This document shows, one piece after another, positions 38,125 to 51,001 of a stretch of 64,000 nt of DNA. Where the stretch lies: NCBI RefSeq assembly GCF_007655135.1, contig NC_045128.1:37294811-37358810 (forward strand). The letters are read 5' to 3'. Made by a program: the position numbers and the translations under genes. The notes under the pieces are model-generated. The model was not told the origin of the DNA, did no database searches, and was given only the letters and a program-made list of their open reading frames with translations. This DNA comes from Punica granatum. Taxonomy: Eukaryota > Streptophyta > Magnoliopsida > Myrtales > Lythraceae. Position 1 is the stretch's first letter; every line of letters begins with the position of its first letter.

Positions 38125-40214
38125 GTAAAAACCTAACTATTTTCATTTTACCAAATCACATCATCATTTTTTCGAAGATGGCCACACGTCAGATTATTGA
38201 TAATTTAATTTAACCAATAAAGTATTGGTTGAGTAATAAACGGCTTCGATCCCGTAAGGAGGAGAACGCAAATTTAAGTTCCGAGAAGTGCACTTATTGG
38301 GTGGAGAAATAACCTTCAACACTCAATCTTCTTGAATAACCTTTAAGTTCAATTGTTTTGGTTTTCACAGATAATTGTCGTATATATTTTCAACCACCTA
38401 AATATTTACTATATAAATATTTTATTGTTCAGAATATATTTTCACTATTAGATTAAGATTAGAGTAGATCTCTCGATTTTCATTGATTCTCGAACCATAT
38501 GCAGCTTCATAGATCGAGTTGGCGCAACAACCAATCGAATTGATTTAGTTGATGCGACAGCCATAAGATAGAAAGTTACGACTTAAGAGGAAGTTGCCAT
38601 CCATTTGCATAATTTTAAACAGGTCACTTCGCGCTGATCAATTCGTCGCTACGTCACCTACGTATCCGTCAAGAGCATGGATATCGAGCAAACATTCTTT
38701 CGTATTAGATTGAAAAAAAAGAAGAGAAAAGTAGAAGGTGCAGGACACAATTAGGGAGGGATCACGTAAACAACGTGCTAACTGGCTGGCCTGTGTTCAA
38801 TGGTTTGTTGTGAGATTACTGAGGAGTTGGGTTTTGTACGAGAATTGAGTCGAGAAAGTGAAACGCAAAGCAATCAAAGCACTGCGCCTACGTGTCGACA
38901 GGTTGAGTCATATGTTTTCATCTTTCTCGTGACTCATCAAATCAATTCTCAAAATTCGTTGATTATAACAAAAAGGACGTGCAATGTAGTAGAATATGTG
39001 ATCACTTATTGATTTAGAGATCGCAAATCTAATATTTAGTGAGATTATTTAAGTTTTTTTATTAATTATTTATAATTTTTCTTTTATTGTGCTGAATATT
39101 GAAGTATATTTTGGGGCAATAATTTTCTTTATTGAAGTATTATTTACATTATTTTCACTGTTATGTCATTTCACAATGCGAGTTTCTGCTGTATTTATGT
39201 GCACCTGCGGGAGAGACGAATATTTAGGGGGGCCATATTAGACTATTTTCTTTTTCTTTGTGGGAATTTTTTATTTTTAAAACTTTTACTTAAGTAGGCT
39301 AATCATTTTAACAAATAATAAATAAATAAACCTATAGATATATTTTGTTTCCTTTAGCAATATGCACATATGAAAAAATATATATATTTCCGGAAATTAA
39401 TACACATTGGTATATCATTCGGGAATGTCATCTTATTATATATGATACGCGGAAACAAATAGCATTTTGAAGTGGATTTTTCCTTTATTGTATTGCATTT
39501 CCACTTTCATTATGACTCAATTTGCGCTATTAAAAAAATTATGTAAGAATATTTTTATTCCTTTCATCTTAAACTTTTCTTCTTAGTTGTACTAAAATTT
39601 TATCACATGCTAATAACTCCATGAATTTCAAATTTAGAAAAAAAAATACTTAAAAATTAATTGGGATGTCACAAAACATCAAGTTCAAAGCAAAAACAAA
39701 TATAAATTAAATGCTTAAACTGAACTTTTGTGATAAACCTTTGTAGTGTGTTGACGATTGAACAGATATGAGATGCATATTAAATAAGTTGATTAGATCC
39801 AAGATTATTATGGGATCATTTATACTTAATTAGTTAAGTTCAATATTATTGACGATTATTATTTTGAATTAATAAGAGAAATTGTTGTTAAAATGTAAAT
39901 AATGATAAAAGAGATGATAGCAAGTATATGATGAAAAATCCATGCAACGTACGGGTTTAGAACACTAGTTACAAATATATAATTATCTAAGTTTTATATT
40001 ATTTCATGATAATAAATTTTTATATTTCAAGAATTATCTCAAATATCTTCAAAGTTCATAATATTAATGTTCGTGCAATGGGCGGGTTTCCGTCTCATCA
40101 GGCTTAATTGCAGCATTGATGATTTAACACTTCAGTGGAAAAAATTCCTTTTTTTGGTAGAAGTGGAACAAATTCCTTAGATAATTAATTAGGAAAAAAG
40201 AGCTAACGAGGGCC
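37831..40214. other. Intergenic AT-rich region upstream of FRO-C
   Basis: No gene is supported. An AT microsatellite lies at 38089-38120. The segment 39595-39743 is repeated in FRO-C intron 1 at 41607-41761. A candidate Helitron-like end (CGTACGGG followed by ACACTAGT) lies near 39940-39970. The long upstream flank seen for FRO-A and FRO-B is absent. Confidence 0.5.
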
Positions 40215-41267
40215 TATATATTGGCGGGAGGGAGAAGTGTAGAAGGAGGGCAGATAACTGTTGACAGTAACTAAAATAATAAATGAGAGTACTAAGAAAT
40301 ATTTAATGCAATTGCAGTCTGCACGATATGTGTATGCGTGTGCGTGCGTCTATGTATGTGAAAACAGTTGATACACGCATTTCTTCCGCACCAGTCCAAT
40401 GGAGGAACTTTCAGGCTCAGCCGAGCACCAATATCTGCTCTCAAGTAAGGACCCAGCTCCTCCATGTTCGGAAAGCATTGCTGCCGGTCGCATATTGGTG
40501 AAATGGTTCCTCGAGATGGCGATGGGTCTGATCTTTGCTGCCTGGGTGACCTTCATTTTCCTCTTCCCGGCGCCGCTGGTGACTGAACTCTACTACGAAT
40601 GGCGTGCACTTACCAGCGATACCATCTTTGGCGGCAATGGTCTGTCTGGCTGGTTCAGGGTTTCCTTTTTCTTCCTTCATCTGTTTCTCATATGATCGGA
40701 TTCTCTCTATCCACTATTATAAAACCAAACCCAAAAGAGACTGTCTTGCCTCACTTTCTATTTTCAAACTTGCCCATTGTCATATTTAATTCAATTGATT
40801 AGAACCATTTGATTTGAGGATATAATGGTGAATCTCATATTAATAACTACCCATTAACTTCACTTTGCCACTCATCAACTCTATTTTATTTTCTCAACTC
40901 TCTTTCCTACCACTTTTGAAACGTGCTCCTTTAAGCTAATTTTACATTGATCCTTTTTCTATATTGTTTGTCCCTGTACATTGTGAATTTGTACGTCGAG
41001 ATTAATTTCTTTATTTTTAAAATTTTATTTTATTCTTTCATTTTGAAATAAAAGAAATTCATATGTCGTTATTGCTTTAGCCACCATATTTCATTTTTTT
41101 ATTCAATATATATAATTTAAGACTACTTATGTAATTTCAAAATTACACGTTAATTGTAGCATCTAATATCTATATCTTTATACATTATAAAATGCATTAT
41201 TTAATATAAGAGCAAGCTCTTTTGAAGTGATATATAATCTAAGAAAATAGTTAAGAAGTAATAGCAC

Positions 41268-41312
<45 letters not shown>

Positions 41313-41761
41313 CGCACATAACTCAGTTAAAAAATGTTTATATAAGTGACGATACTTAATTTCATAAATCTAAAAAATTGAAATTGAAAAGTTTCAAATC
41401 ACCAAGGGAATAATTAGTTAATTAATTGACTTAATAAGTAATTTTTTTTCAAAATTCTAAACAAATTATATAATTTTGTGTTAATGAACCAGTGCATTGC
41501 AAGAGATGGAACACTAAAAATAAAAATTAATTGATTATTCATATAATTTTCAAAAAGAGTTACTGGAAACCACTAAATATTATGAAATTAAGGCTATTTG
41601 GGGGACAAAAATTTATCACATGCTAATAACTCCAAGAATTTCAAATTTAGAAAAAAAAGTAATATTTAAAAATTTATTGGGATGTCACAAAACATCAGGT
41701 TCACAGCAAAACAAATATGTAAATTAAGTGCTTAAACTGAACTTTTGTGATAAACCTTTGT
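39595..41761. repeat. Pair of ~150-bp direct repeats flanking FRO-C exon 1
   Basis: The segments 39595-39743 and 41607-41761 share TTATCACATGCTAATAACTC, TTGGGATGTCACAAAACATC and ACTGAACTTTTGTGATAAAC with a few indels. Exon 1 of FRO-C lies between them. They are probably two copies of one mobile-element family; no coding capacity is visible. Confidence 0.7.
40215..40222 (+). promoter_or_regulatory. Possible TATA box of FRO-C
   Basis: TATATATT lies in GGGCCTATATATTGGCGG, 177 nt before the FRO-C start codon. It is much further away than in FRO-A and FRO-B, and its context is unrelated to theirs, so it is less certain. Confidence 0.35.
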
Positions 41762-44700
41762 TTAAAATTCACTATATTACATTTTGTGAATTGTATAAAT
41801 AGCATTTTCGACAAATTGAATTAGTATCGCAATTCTAACTCTTGGCCAAAAAACCCTGCCAATATATATATAATAATGTGGTGCTTGATTCAATGAAAGG
41901 ATGATGATGCTTCTTATAGCATATAAAGTAATTTGCTTACTAATACGGATTACCATTTGCAGGAAGCGCATTCTTGATATTTAGTGGTCCGGTTCTGGCG
42001 ATAACAATTCTTGCCATAGCACGCCGCATCGTTATGTGTTCTCGGGAGGAACAGTTCGTACTATGGTACGTTCATTCCCTTTCTCTTCTTGGTCAACAAC
42101 TCATTCCTAAGTAGAAGGACAAACCGAGTCACTTGACATGGCAATAATTTCAGGAAGCTCAAACCAGGCAAAGTATCCGAGGTTTAGGTTATCGACATTC
42201 CCTGTCGTGGTGGATGGACCATTTGGAGTAGTTTCTGCAGCGGAACTCATCGGTATTTGTCTCGTTGTAGCCTACGTTGTGTGGGCGATAAGTGCCTATA
42301 CCTTGGAGGATCTTAGCGAATATTCTAAGTCCCCGTTGCCTCCCATACTAAAGAGGTAATTTTGCAATAAATTGATGGTTGGATGCAAGTATACGTATCA
42401 AACAACTAATATAGAATGTCTATGAGTGTTTGGTCTAGACTTTAGCTAAATACCAAGAAGATAAGATCACGAATTGGAATTAGACTTTAGATTCCATTGA
42501 TAACTCTTGTGTCTTGGCCAAAACGAATTAGCTCGTTGAAATTGAGTCCAAAGTTCTAGAGATCAAAGACAACATAATTGAGCACGCAGAAAAGAAGATT
42601 TGAAAGAAAAGATGGCCGATGTCGGTTACGATGTCTGTCTTCTCCTTCGTCTCTCACAGCTCTATCACGTTCTCCTTAGCTCTCGCGTTCTTACATTCGG
42701 AAACCCTCACCCCTACAAAATCTCTCCTAAAGTTTAAAATCCAACTTCTTAATTGAAAGGAAAATATTTTTTTCTCTATTAAACTTGCCCTTTCAAGCTT
42801 TTTCATTGCAAAATATTCCCCAAATAAAGATTTCGAATCTGGAAATTGCCGAAATAACTTGGGACGCAAAATTCAGTACATTAGCATGACCTCGCCGCAA
42901 CTCGACAAAGTGTGTCATGGTAGAAAGAACAGAGCATTCTGATGAATGTTGTCGGCAACAAGGCGGCATTGCCGCGGCAGTAAATTCCTGAGATGCATTT
43001 TTGGCTCCTTCCATGATTTCCAAGCCTCGGTCACAGCTTCAAACCCCTCTGTGCTTTTAGCTTTGACCCTGAAACGTTAAACATGACATTAATAGCATGA
43101 ATTCTGCGAAAAAGCTCGAAAATCTTCTAGAAAAGATTATAAAGCCAATAAACCTAACTGTCCTAAAACCAACTAAAAGAAAAACAAAAAAACGACTAAC
43201 TGGAAGTGCCATCGTCCATTTCTAACTCAAAAAGAGTCCATCTAACTCAGTTTTCATGGAGTTATTAGGTACCTTTTTTGCATTGATGTATCATCTCTAT
43301 TCACCTGCTAACGAATGGACAGAATAATTTCTAAAATGATGCACCAAACTTAACATTTTTTACCAATTTTGTGATTGTAGTGCGACCATGTTGGAATTTC
43401 TCGCGTCTCGTATAGGAATTGTTGGAGAGTTTTGCTTGGCATTTTTGTTCCTCCCGGTTGCTCGTGGATCAGCTCTTCTTCGACTTGTAGATATTCCATT
43501 TGAGCGAGCTGCTAGGTACCATGTGTGGCTCGGACATCTTACAATGCTGCTCTTCACCCTCCATGGACTGTTATACGTGATCGCTTGGGCAATGCAAGGC
43601 ACCCTCCTAGAGGAAGTGAGTCTACCAGCTGTAAATTTTGTTGCAAATTAAAGCTGTCATATACGTACATTGCGTTACCTGAGGGTCACACAATGTGAGG
43701 GCGAAGCAGCATACTAAACAAAATGGCACTGCTTGAACATTAACATTGCCGAAGCTTCTTGAATTTCATTAACATTGCCTTCTGCAGATAACTTCTTGGC
43801 AAGCTTCTGATACATCCAATTTTGCGGGAGTTATAGGCCTGTCGGTTGGTCTGCTGATGTGGGTCACATCTCTTCCTCCAGTGAGGAAGATGCAGTTCGA
43901 GGTGTTCTTCTACACACACCAGCTCTACATTGTATTCGTTATATTCTTTGCAATGCATGTCGGCGATTATTTTTTCACCTTTGCTTGTGGAGCAATCTTC
44001 CTCTTTCTGCTAGATCGTTTCTTGAGGTTCTGCCAATCACGAAGAACTGTCAATGTCATATCAGCGACCCGCCTTCCTTGTGGAATCATTAAACTGGTCC
44101 TCTCGAAGCCAGCAAGTAATAACCGATTTCTCTTTCGAAGTGAATGTCCCTTTCAGAAAAGTGATCTTAAAAGTTCTACTCAACGTTACCAGATCAGAAC
44201 AACTTGGTTTGGCAAACTATCTTCGGCAAAACTCCCCGACTTTTTGCATCGTTAAGTCCATGAATTTTCGCTTGACTTTGAGTTTCTGTTCGTCTTGCAT
44301 TGCAGGCCTGCGGTACAATGCCTTGAGTTCCATTTTCCTTCAAATTCGGGAACTGTCTTGGCTGCAGTGGCATCCTTTCAGTGTTGCGTCGAGTCCTCTT
44401 GATGGGAAAAATCATCTCTCCGTTCTCATTAAGGTTTCGGGGGAGTGGACAGCCAAACTAGACAGGAATATGTTGGATAATAAAGAGACTTGTGATCAAA
44501 ACGAGACAACTTTCCTACCTCCAAAGATAACAGCCTCAGTCGAGGGTCCTTACGGTCATGAGTTTCCTTACCATTTGTCGTACGTGAACAAAGTCTTCGA
44601 ATTGTTGAATTTTCTTCATTACATTCTCAGAAGGCTTTCATAAGCTTTCCATGTGTCACTTTATCTTCAGCTAATGGAGTTACCTTCCCTATTATTCTTC

Positions 44701-45784
44701 TGGCAGGTACGAGAACCTTGTTCTGGTGGCAGGAGGAATCGGAATTTCACCATTCTTTGCCATCTTGAGTGATATCCTCCACCGTGTCGGGGAAGGAAAA
44801 CCGTGTCTAACGAGCAACGTTCTACTCGTTTGGGCCATCAAAAAGTCCAACGAGCTGCCTCTACTTTCCACCCTTGACATGGAGTCTATATGTGCCTTCT
44901 CCCCAGACAAACTAAATCTTGACATAGTTATATATATCACTCAAGAATCAGCACCTTCACTGGTTAATTTGCCCGATCTTGATGAACCTGCTTGAATTTG
45001 TTGACATCCATTATTTCTTTTGTCATCTTGCTTTCTTGATCATTGTAGGAAGAAGGTATCATTATTGAGAGCGCCGAGAGCTCGCATGTCTTTCCTGTCT
45101 CGAACGGGTGTGGCATATCTGTTTTGGCTGGTACAGGGAACAATATTTGGTTGGGATTATATGTGATGTCTTCTATTGCCGGATTTATAGTGTTGATGAC
45201 TCTTCTGGAAATCTTCAACCTATTGAGTTATACCGAAACAAAGTCGCGGTACAGAGGGCTTCTTTTCGTGGTGTGCATGCTTGCAAGCGTGATTATATTC
45301 GGAGGCCCTGCCGTGTTTCTATGGTCCTGCTGGGAGAAACGAACATCTGCAGTTGAGAAATCTGAGCATTGCGAGCAGAACGTACAGACAGCTCCCTTGA
45401 TGCCCAGCAATTTGCCTCAAAGGGAATCAATCAGTTCGAGAAGAGTTCTATACTGCTCAAGGCCGAACTTCCAAGGTACTGTATTCATTGTCCTTTCGCA
45501 TTTCATAGGACCTTTGATACTTTTCGCTTCCCCAAGTTCAAAGGGGCACTTTCTTAGGCAGTAACTTGCAAATTTGATCTTCACTCAGACGTTTTATTTT
45601 CCTTGCGTCTGCAGAAATCTTTGGATCGGTATCGGACCAGTGGGGCCACGTTGATATTGGCGTAATTGTGTGTGGTCCTGCAACTCTGGAGACAAGTGTG
45701 GCCGGGGAATGCAGATCTCGGAACTTAAAGAGAGGATCAGACAGCCCGATCTTCCACTTTCATAGCCACTCTTTCGTTTTATAG
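40399..45784 (+). CDS. FRO6/7-like: FRO-C: ferric-chelate reductase of the FRO6/FRO7 type; frame depends on a shifted acceptor
   Basis: Exons: 40399-40639, 41963-42065, 42158-42355, 43381-43615, 43788-44115, 44306-44579, 44707-44962, 45049-45475, 45615-45784; 743 aa. At exon 3 the usual acceptor (CAG|GAAGCTC, exon start 42154) would shift the frame, because one base is extra relative to the other four genes. Using the AG four bases downstream (start 42158) restores it, giving [10 protein letters not shown] instead of the usual [10 protein letters not shown]. All later exons are open. Haem histidines ([22 protein letters not shown]), [20 protein letters not shown] and CGPATL are kept. VAGECRS replaces VAKECRS, and the protein ends HSFVL rather than HSFDL/HTFDL. 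Introns 1 (1.3 kb) and 3 (1.0 kb) are enlarged by inserted DNA. It is either a working gene with a re-sited splice or an early pseudogene. Confidence 0.8.
40640..41962 (+). other. FRO-C intron 1 with transposon-like insertion
   Basis: The matching intron is about 66-73 bp in FRO-D and FRO-E but 1323 bp here. The last ~25 bp before the acceptor (TTTGCTTACTAATAC...CCATTTGCAG) match FRO-D, so foreign DNA of about 1.2 kb lies between about 40680 and 41930. It includes a start-like motif (TCTCTATCCACTATTATAAA, about 40704), a TA/CG microsatellite (41276-41318), GTGCATTGCA near 41491 and the direct repeat at 41607-41761. The motifs suggest a Helitron-like element, weakly. Confidence 0.6.
42356..43380 (+). 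other. FRO-C intron 3 with ~0.9 kb insertion
   Basis: FRO-D intron 3 is 116 bp. Here the right-hand ~110 bp (from TTTGCATTGATGTATC near 43278) match FRO-D, and the roughly 900 bp to their left do not. The inserted part has no recognisable reading frame and I could not assign it to a transposon family. Confidence 0.6.
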
Positions 45785-46602
45785 CTGCCATGATGCCTTC
45801 GAGCAGATCCGACTTCATAAATCGGTATGTACGGAAGCATACTGCACATGTTTACATGTGACTTACGCTACTTCCCTTAGGATGTACCGCCCAGTCAGGC
45901 CTAGTCATGTTACCAGTACGTCCTATTTATAATAACTGGGTCAATGACCCGCACATTGTTCCCGGTCGATCTCTGGAGATTTGATCATATTGATCAAAAG
46001 GGTAAATTTCATGTACTCATCCTCCTAGTAAAACGCCTCCCACCTTAAAAATAAATGATAATAAACCCCTAGTTTTGAAGAAATGACACCTCATGTGGGT
46101 TGATATAGCTTTTTTCTTTTTTTTTTTTAATCAATTTTTAAAAATTTGAAAGAAAACCTGATTTTTAAAAAAAAAAAAAAGAAATAAACCACCGAAGGAT
46201 GGGGAAGGCCCGCGGTGGCTTGACGGAGGGGACCTCCCCTGGAGCGAGGTCCGACCAAATACTTTGTCAGGTTACCCGCCAGTTTGATGGATCAGGTTTG
46301 AAAACATTGGATGCAAGGAAGGAATCGAAAAAACGTGAAAAAACCGAGTTTGAGAAAAGGTTCCCACTCGCACTTTAAAATTTGAAAATTAAGATATTGC
46401 TTATATCTTGATTTGTATATTTATCATTTTCAATATGAAATTTCTTCTGATTTTTTTACTAATGAAAGTGAAGATAAAAATAATTGGTCTGACCGGATCA
46501 TTTGGCTCAATGGATCACTTGGATGCTTGCTACTTTGTCCTGGTCGGGTTTAAAAACATAGCACTTAATTGTTCTAGGCTTCTCGCCCGCGTGTCTTTTA
46601 AT
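45785..46602. other. Spacer downstream of FRO-C
   Basis: No gene is supported. The FRO 3' flank gives way at about 46000 to unrelated sequence with T- and A-rich tracts (46110-46185). Open frames here are short and resemble no family. Confidence 0.5.
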
Positions 46603-47290
46603 TAAGTTCATGTGGTGGAGGCGGTTCCAGTCGTGCTGCCCGTCCGTGACGAGTGCTGTTCAAAGTAACAAATAATGGACTATGCTTTCACACCATTCAG
46701 AGTTCGACGACTCAAATCCTCGGCGCCTTCATTTTCTTCTGCGCACTGATCTTTGCGTAAACATGAACCTTAATCGACATGTATCTCAGCTCCAGCTCAA
46801 CTACTGTGACAGTCACGTTCCACATATCGATCAGTTTTTTTCGGGGCATTGATGTTCTACTTGGATAGGGAAAGGGATGGTTTGGAGCCCGGGCTGATCC
46901 CTGTGTAGAGATGATTATATATTAGAAATCGCTTAGAGAGGAATAATATATATATATATATATGTGATTAGTCCCACGCCGTCATTTTTCTATCATAATC
47001 TTTGAGCCATGAGTACGATCATTCGTTCACGACATCCCTTTCCAATCTTTTGACTGTAATCCCAACTAATTATGTACCGCGTGCCTCGGTAATCTTTGGG
47101 CGACGGTATGTTGTTTTTGTGTCACAAGTTTCATTATACACATCTTCATGATCTGCGGTAGTAATTGTGAAGATTGTTATATCTGTACCTTAAACTCACT
47201 AAGAAGGCAAAGAAGGGCCCTCCGATGGGCTTCTTAAGCATCCCAGGCATAGATGGGCTTCGTGGAATTATACGTTTGATGTGATAGGGA
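46603..47290 (+). pseudogene. Ghost FRO locus: promoter fused to 3' flank, gene body deleted
   Basis: 46603 to about 46920 aligns with the FRO-B upstream region (30455-30762): TTCATGTGGTGGA, TCAAATCCTCGGCGCC, CTCAGCTCCAGC, TTTGGAGCC and CTGATCC.TGT in the same order. It stops just where the TATA box should be. From about 46968 to 47290 it matches the flank downstream of FRO-B and FRO-D: TTAGTCCCAC..GTCATTTTTCT, TTGTGAAGATTGTTA and AAGAAGG.CCC.CCGATGGGCTTCT. No exon lies between. The simplest reading is that a complete FRO gene stood here and was removed by one deletion from about 46920 to 46965. Confidence 0.8.
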
Positions 47291-48189
47291 AAATTCACAC
47301 AATATGTATTCCCTGGTGGTTATTAGGAAAAAAAAATAATTATATGTTAGATTTCAAATGAGAAATTTGGCCGTACACGTGTTGGTATTTTTTAAACGTG
47401 AAAATTTCTCACTCATTCTTTTACCTTTTATATTTTTTGTATTGATTAGATCTTTTCCATGACGTTCGATTGCATCCGAAGAAAAATTAAGTCTGGTTCG
47501 AATCATTTTCAAATTGAACGGGCCAGTTCAGTAAATTAAAATATCAATTTTTTTTTCCAAAATACAAAAATAAAAAAAGTCATAAACTAATTAATAAACA
47601 TTAAACCCGAAGCCCCCAAATCACACGTGTAAAAACTAATTGCACAATTGGATCGACCCGGCTTAATTGGATTAGTAGGAAGGGTTCACATTGAAAAAAA
47701 ATACACGATTGCAAAAATAAACAATCAAAAGAAAAAACACAATCAGTCCGGACCGACCCGGCTCGAATTGGATAAGGCAGGCTCAATGGGCTTCCGAATA
47801 TCAAAGTACATATCGGAAAAAAAAAAGCAGAAAATCTAGATCGGCTATTTCACGATCGGACTGTCCGATACGCAACTTACATGAGGATTTGGTTGTGTCG
47901 GATATGTTGATTGCCCCTGAGATCAGGGTATGAAGGAAACACGAGTTGCAAGCAGATACATAGAAGTGAGGAGTGTACATCCATCTGGATGTTTGTTTGT
48001 TGTCTCTCCTTCTTCAATACCCTTGTTGCAAATATAACTTCAATAGAGATCCTGTACTGTTAAACCCTTTCCCATCGTAAAATGGAGAACATTGTCCACC
48101 GACACATCGCGGCATGACATCTACCGTCATCACGGGAACATTTGTCGAGGTCCAGAGGACCTCTACCTCCAGCCGTGAGATTATATTTG

Positions 48190-48330
48190 TTATTCTTTTT
48201 TTCGGTTATAAAGAAAGCGCAATATCTAATGCAATTAAAGATAAATTATAAATAACTAATAAAGAGACATGAATAGTTTCACTAGGTATCGAATCTGCAA
48301 TCTTTAAATTGACGGGTAAGAACATGCGCC
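48190..48330 (-). mobile_element. tRNA-derived SINE with ~12-bp target duplication
   Basis: Read on the - strand there is a tRNA-like head with a B-box-like AGATTCGATACCTAGTG, then a body, then TTATAACCGAAAAAAA as the tail. It is flanked by AGATTATATTTG (48178-48189) and AGATTATACTTG (48331-48342), an imperfect target duplication. It is the same family as 51269-51425. Confidence 0.7.
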
Positions 48331-49574
48331 AGATTATACTTGAAAGGAGCCATTCCTTTGAATTGCCAGTGGATAGAGCAATCTAGCACCATTAGATATG
48401 TCAAGAAACCACTATAGACATAATTAGATAGTTTTATTCTGGAAACAATTCCAGTCCTCGGACGGAACGCAACAATTGAAAAAACTATCATCATCATCAT
48501 CATTATTATTATTATTAAGAGTGACTCCCACTTTTTTGAATTTTCGAAATTATTAAAAAATTAATATTATAAACATACTCGATTACCCATTTAAGAACAA
48601 GTAATCAATCACTAAAGAAAAAAAAAAACTTTTGGGTATTCTAGTCAGCAAATATAACATCCTATCCTTTTCTTTTCACAATTTTCTCCCTCTTCCCGAC
48701 AACAGTGCTCTCCTTCCATTCCGATGTCTCTTTCTCTAATCTCCTGCCTGACGTTCAAATCATTATTTTTCTCTGGGATCTGTAGAACAGATTGCAAAGG
48801 GTGGAGGGGAACACCAACTGTCAGCGGATTGATGAGTAGTAGGTGATGGGCTGACAGGATGGAAATTAGATGGGGTTTCATTAAAGCAACTCTGACACTC
48901 TCTCTGTAAGAGGTACAAAAGGCAAATGCGTACGAGGTAGATATGGAGTCAAAGACATGACATGAAGGTTGTCGTACGCGGACATTATGGTATTGGAGCT
49001 AACTTTCCTCCTCTTGATTTCGGATGTCGTCAAAACTCAAAGGTTTTTTCTGTATAAAATTTTTGTTACCTACCTACCTATATAGCAGCAAACTCTACTC
49101 ACGTCGAGCGTAATTAAACTCGAATAGAATTTTTTCATGGCACCTTAACATCAAAACTGATACATTCTCATTCCGCCACTTCATCAAAATATTAATTGAT
49201 AATTCACTATATAATAAAATTATTTAAGGTTTTCAAGCTTGGGGAAAAAAAGGAAGGAATTCAGAAATATTTTCCATCTTTTATAAGTCCTTTCTCATTA
49301 AATATAACTAAGTACAAGCCCGTGGTTTGAGCAATCAATTAATTTATGTAATTTTTTTTTTGGAGAACCTTTAATGCATTTTATGAATTGAAAAAATCTT
49401 CCATTTTAAAGTTTTCAACGTTTATTTGCAATTTTTAATATATAATACTTTTTATAATGTCAACTCATGGTTCAACACATCGAATTAATCTATAAAAAAA
49501 AAAGGCTGTGCATAGTGTGGGCATATATTTTGCATCTCATACTACTCCTATTGGAGAGATCCTTGACGGATTAA

Positions 49575-49717
49575 AGAGGTGTAGTGTAGTGAGATACGTC
49601 TTTACTTGATAATTAAAAGTTTTCAAGTTGAAAATCATCCGTGTCCCTTTATTAGTTATTATGATTTATATTTCATTATATTATATTTATGGGCCTCTCT
49701 TTGTAACCGAAAAAAAA
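49575..49717 (+). mobile_element. SINE, same family, + orientation, diverged
   Basis: It has an A-box-like GTAGTGTAGTGAGATAC, a B-box-like TTCAAGTTGAAAATC, then TTATTAGTTATTATGATTTA and a TTGTAACCGAAAAAAAA tail that matches the other copies. The head is diverged and a target duplication is not clear. Confidence 0.55.
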
Positions 49718-51001
49718 TTTATTACTCACTAGAATATAGGAGACAAATATGGATAAATTTGTCAATTCATATAGTTTTCTAAACAACGATACCACCTTTA
49801 CTGATTTTCTCTTATTTTCCTTCTCTCTTTTCCTCTCTACTCTCTCGTCCGTGCAAGTCCGACCACGTTCAGATTGGCATTCTCTCGGCCTAACTCTATT
49901 GAAATTTTCTCCTTTCCCTTATTACTTACTAAAATATGAATAATTTTTTCTTCAAAAATAAATATTTAAAGAATAATATGGGGCGATTGTATTTATACCT
50001 TCTTCAGTAACATTAATTGATTTGACACATTACGGTATGAATTAATGTTTTAAAACTTTTACTAATTAAAAAGATTATGGAATACCATTATACCTTATAT
50101 ACTTTTATAAGAAACTGAAACTATATTCAACTTGCATGTAACGTGGATCACCGTTTTGTACATCTATATGAAAGAATGCGGCTAATTCTTACTGTTCTTA
50201 TATTATAATATGAATATATATGCTCGTTATGTATGAATAATGAGATTTCATTGATAGAGCGAATTCCAGTAGACTTATTGGTCCCATTGGCGTTTCTATT
50301 GTGAATATATTTTAAACCAAATTTGAGATTCCGACTATATATAATAATGCAATGCACATAATATTATATTATTCGGCCATGTGATCATTGTGATGTGAAT
50401 ATATTTCAGGCTCAGTTAGTTGGCAAATTGTATTGTTAGCTGGCAAAAAATTTAACTGTAATTCATGGTAGTAAAATCCTACTAAAAGCAGTTTGCGATC
50501 AAAGTAAATAAAAGTTCTGAAAGAGATAGGTCACAATCAATAGGCTTAATACATCTCGATCTTCAAAAGAGAGAGTATGAGTCAGTAGTTAGTATTATTC
50601 TGCAGAATTCGAGCGATCTGTGTGGATTGTCTCTTGTATTACTTGTGAGAGGAGTCTGAATTGGCACATAATAACTTCCTCAAGAAGAAGAAATGTAGTT
50701 TCTTCGGCCGTTATGATATGAAGAATTCCCTTGCATAATAATTACGATACTGAAGAATAATACAGTTTAATCTAATAATCTGTATTAGAATTCATGTCTG
50801 TTCAACGCGCGGTGAGAAATATTTATGCAAAAAAAAAAAGTATAGGTATGAGATTGTCATTGCACACAAATCTCGTCACATGTATGGATGAGATTTCTCA
50901 ATTAAAATCTAGCGATTGTAATAATGCCAAGTACAATAGTTGTTTTTGTCAGGCAACCACACATGATTTTGATTATTTACCATGCCATAGTTTGTCATTA
51001 T

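Noticed and set aside
48480..48520. ATC/ATT run considered as a CRISPR-like or structured repeat
   Set aside because: A simple microsatellite in plant DNA; no spacers.
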